Below, in pieces: positions 41,764 through 42,680 of a DNA stretch of 42,680 nt. Numbering within the stretch: position 1 is the first letter of the stretch; each line of letters begins with the position of its first letter. The DNA lies in NCBI GenBank assembly GCA_016933295.1, contig JAFGBG010000143.1, forward strand, positions 1 through 42,680, given 5' to 3'. This DNA is from Sedimentisphaerales bacterium. Lineage in GTDB: Bacteria > Planctomycetota > Phycisphaerae > Sedimentisphaerales > Anaerobacaceae. The notes under the pieces are model-generated. The model ran no database searches, was not told where the DNA came from, and saw nothing but the letters and a program-made list of their open reading frames with translations. The position numbers and the translations under genes were made by a program.

Positions 41764-41876
41764 TACAGACCTCCATTCATTTTAACTGGCTATATTAAAT
41801 ATAATGTTATGCTAAACACTTTTTGTCCGAACATCATATCAATCTTTTTTTTTATTACAAAAATATTTTAAAACTC

Positions 41877-41919
41877 TTGACAAAGTTAGGCGTAACTAAC
41901 TATATTAGGTAAAGCTTAA
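41877..41919 (+). promoter_or_regulatory. Promoter with DtxR-like operator for the regulator-feoA operon
   Basis: TTGACA (41877-41882), 18 bp, TATATT (41901-41906). In the spacer lies TTAGGCGTAACTAA (41886-41899), with inverted TTAG/CTAA arms like a DtxR/IdeR box. A second TTAGGTAAAGCTTAA (41905-41919) overlaps the -10. This placement would let a metal-loaded repressor block RNA polymerase, so autoregulation is likely. Confidence 0.65.
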
Positions 41920-41940
41920 TAAATATGATGATTTATTGTT

Positions 41941-42414
41941 ATGGCAGGAATGAAAAAGACAAAATTAAGTGCTTCTCTCGAAGATTACTTGGAGGCGATT
42001 TACAACCTCGCCGGGGATAGCAATATCACCCGCAGCAGAGATATCGCCGGGCAGCTCGGCGTCTCGCGGGCGTCCGTGACCGGGGCTTTGAGGGCGTTAA
42101 AGGATAAAAATCTGGTCCATTACAAACCATATAATTATATCAGTCTGACGGAATCGGGGAGAATCGCCGCGGCGGAAATCGCAAATAAGCACGATATACT
42201 TAAATCTTTCTTTATAGACGTTTTGGGTGAGAAATCCGCAATCGCGCAGAGTGCCGCCTGTAAGGCCGAACATGCGCTCGGGCCGGAGATTATCGCCAGG
42301 TTGTTGTCGTTTATCGAGTTTGTAAATCATAACAGTGAAAACGGCCGTAATCTTGTGGAAGAATTTCGAAAATTCTGCGGCACAAAAAGAAACAAGCGAA
42401 AAGTTGAGAAGTAA
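41941..42414 (+). CDS. DtxR-family metal-dependent transcriptional regulator
   Basis: A 157-residue protein of the DtxR/MntR/IdeR family. The N-terminal winged HTH is ASLEDYLEAIYNLAGDSN with ITRSRDIAGQLGVSRASVTGALRALKDKNLV (in outline). The dimerisation and metal domain has HDILKSFFIDVLG, and ACKAEHALGPE carries the Glu-x-x-His metal ligands. There is no SH3-like third domain, as in MntR. Metals (iron or manganese) activate it to repress uptake genes. feoA starts 4 bp downstream, favouring iron. The start may be 41941 or the next ATG at 41950; no strong ribosome binding site separates them. Confidence 0.95.
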   Translation: MAGMKKTKLSASLEDYLEAIYNLAGDSNITRSRDIAGQLGVSRASVTGALRALKDKNLVHYKPYNYISLTESGRIAAAEIANKHDILKSFFIDVLGEKSAIAQSAACKAEHALGPEIIARLLSFIEFVNHNSENGRNLVEEFRKFCGTKRNKRKVEK

Positions 42415-42418
42415 TATT

Positions 42419-42680
42419 ATGACGGCACAACAGGCGATGCCATTGTCTAATATCAAGTCCGGCAAAAGAGTCCGGCTGGTCAGCATAGAAGCCGGTCGGG
42501 GATTGAACAGCCGGCTCGCTTCGATGGGGCTTTTGCCAAATGTCGAAATAACAGTAGTGAGCAACGGCCATCCCGGCCCTTTTGTTATCAGCGTCAAAGG
42601 ATCAAAAATGATGCTGGGCAGAGGTATGGCCCATAAAATAATGGTATGTATTTGTGACGATGAAGAAAATCACAGCGGCA
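42419..42680 (+). CDS. feoA: FeoA-family ferrous iron transport protein (partial, runs off the window)
   Basis: An open frame of 87 codons from ATG at 42419 to the window end, with no stop. The product is a FeoA SH3-like domain: MPLSNIKSGKRVRLVSIEAG, then LNSRLASMGLLPNVEITVV, GPFVISVKGSKMMLGRGMAHKI. FeoA assists the FeoB ferrous iron transporter at the cytoplasmic membrane face. The gene begins 4 bp after the DtxR-type regulator, so they share a transcript under the operator at 41886. feoB is expected just beyond the window. Confidence 0.93.
   Translation, partial: MTAQQAMPLSNIKSGKRVRLVSIEAGRGLNSRLASMGLLPNVEITVVSNGHPGPFVISVKGSKMMLGRGMAHKIMVCICDDEENHSG

Overview
The window most likely comes from a member of the Planctomycetota, probably class Phycisphaerae near the Sedimentisphaerales. 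The signs are a PEP-CTERM anchor, a C-terminal dockerin-like segment, a short lipoprotein ending in the H...DG motif typical of planctomycete pseudopilin-like proteins, an integrase with the planctomycete-style QN-x-R box, and a large set of xylan-degrading enzymes. The lineage call is inference from protein style, not from a marker gene.

Layout. 1-5356: a type II-C CRISPR-Cas locus with the array (+ strand), cas2, cas1 and cas9 (all - strand), and a tracrRNA divergent from cas9 with its own promoter and terminator. 5.4-8.1 kb: AT-rich accessory DNA with a tandemly duplicated small gene, a PD-(D/E)XK nuclease-like protein, a DEDD-type RNase H-fold exonuclease and an orphan protein. 8.1-13.67 kb: an integrative element of P4-satellite style (ribbon-helix-helix protein, primase-helicase, HTH protein, HGGxSTG protein, excisionase, tyrosine integrase). 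The integrase reading frame runs through an antisense tRNA-Pro(GGG), which marks the right-hand attachment site. I could not find the matching left attachment site.

13.7-32.1 kb: a glucuronoxylan utilisation locus. It encodes a GPH-type sugar symporter with a large cadherin-like insertion, GH10 xylanase, PfkB sugar kinase, GH3, GH116, GH115 alpha-glucuronidase, a secreted beta-helix protein, a Tat-exported DUF362 protein and a GH3 lipoprotein resembling beta-xylosidase. The GH10, first GH3 and GH116 enzymes lack signal peptides. The GH115, beta-helix protein and second GH3 are exported. This suggests side-chain removal and trimming outside the cytoplasm, import of oligosaccharides by the symporter, then cytoplasmic hydrolysis and phosphorylation. 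The symporter and the kinase are each preceded by the same pair of direct repeats (ACAAWWTGAG, 21 bp apart), so they are probably controlled by one AraC/XylR-like regulator that lies outside the window.

32.2-38.3 kb: surface and secreted proteins (PEP-CTERM protein, H...DG lipoprotein, two small membrane-anchored orphans, and a P-domain protein with a dockerin-like end). They are interspersed with decayed repeats, including a 150-bp nested inverted repeat. 38.6-42.7 kb: housekeeping-type genes: lgt, a rhomboid protease, a PQQ-like beta-propeller protein, and a DtxR-family regulator followed by feoA, which runs off the window. A DtxR-like operator lies between the -35 and -10 boxes of that last operon.
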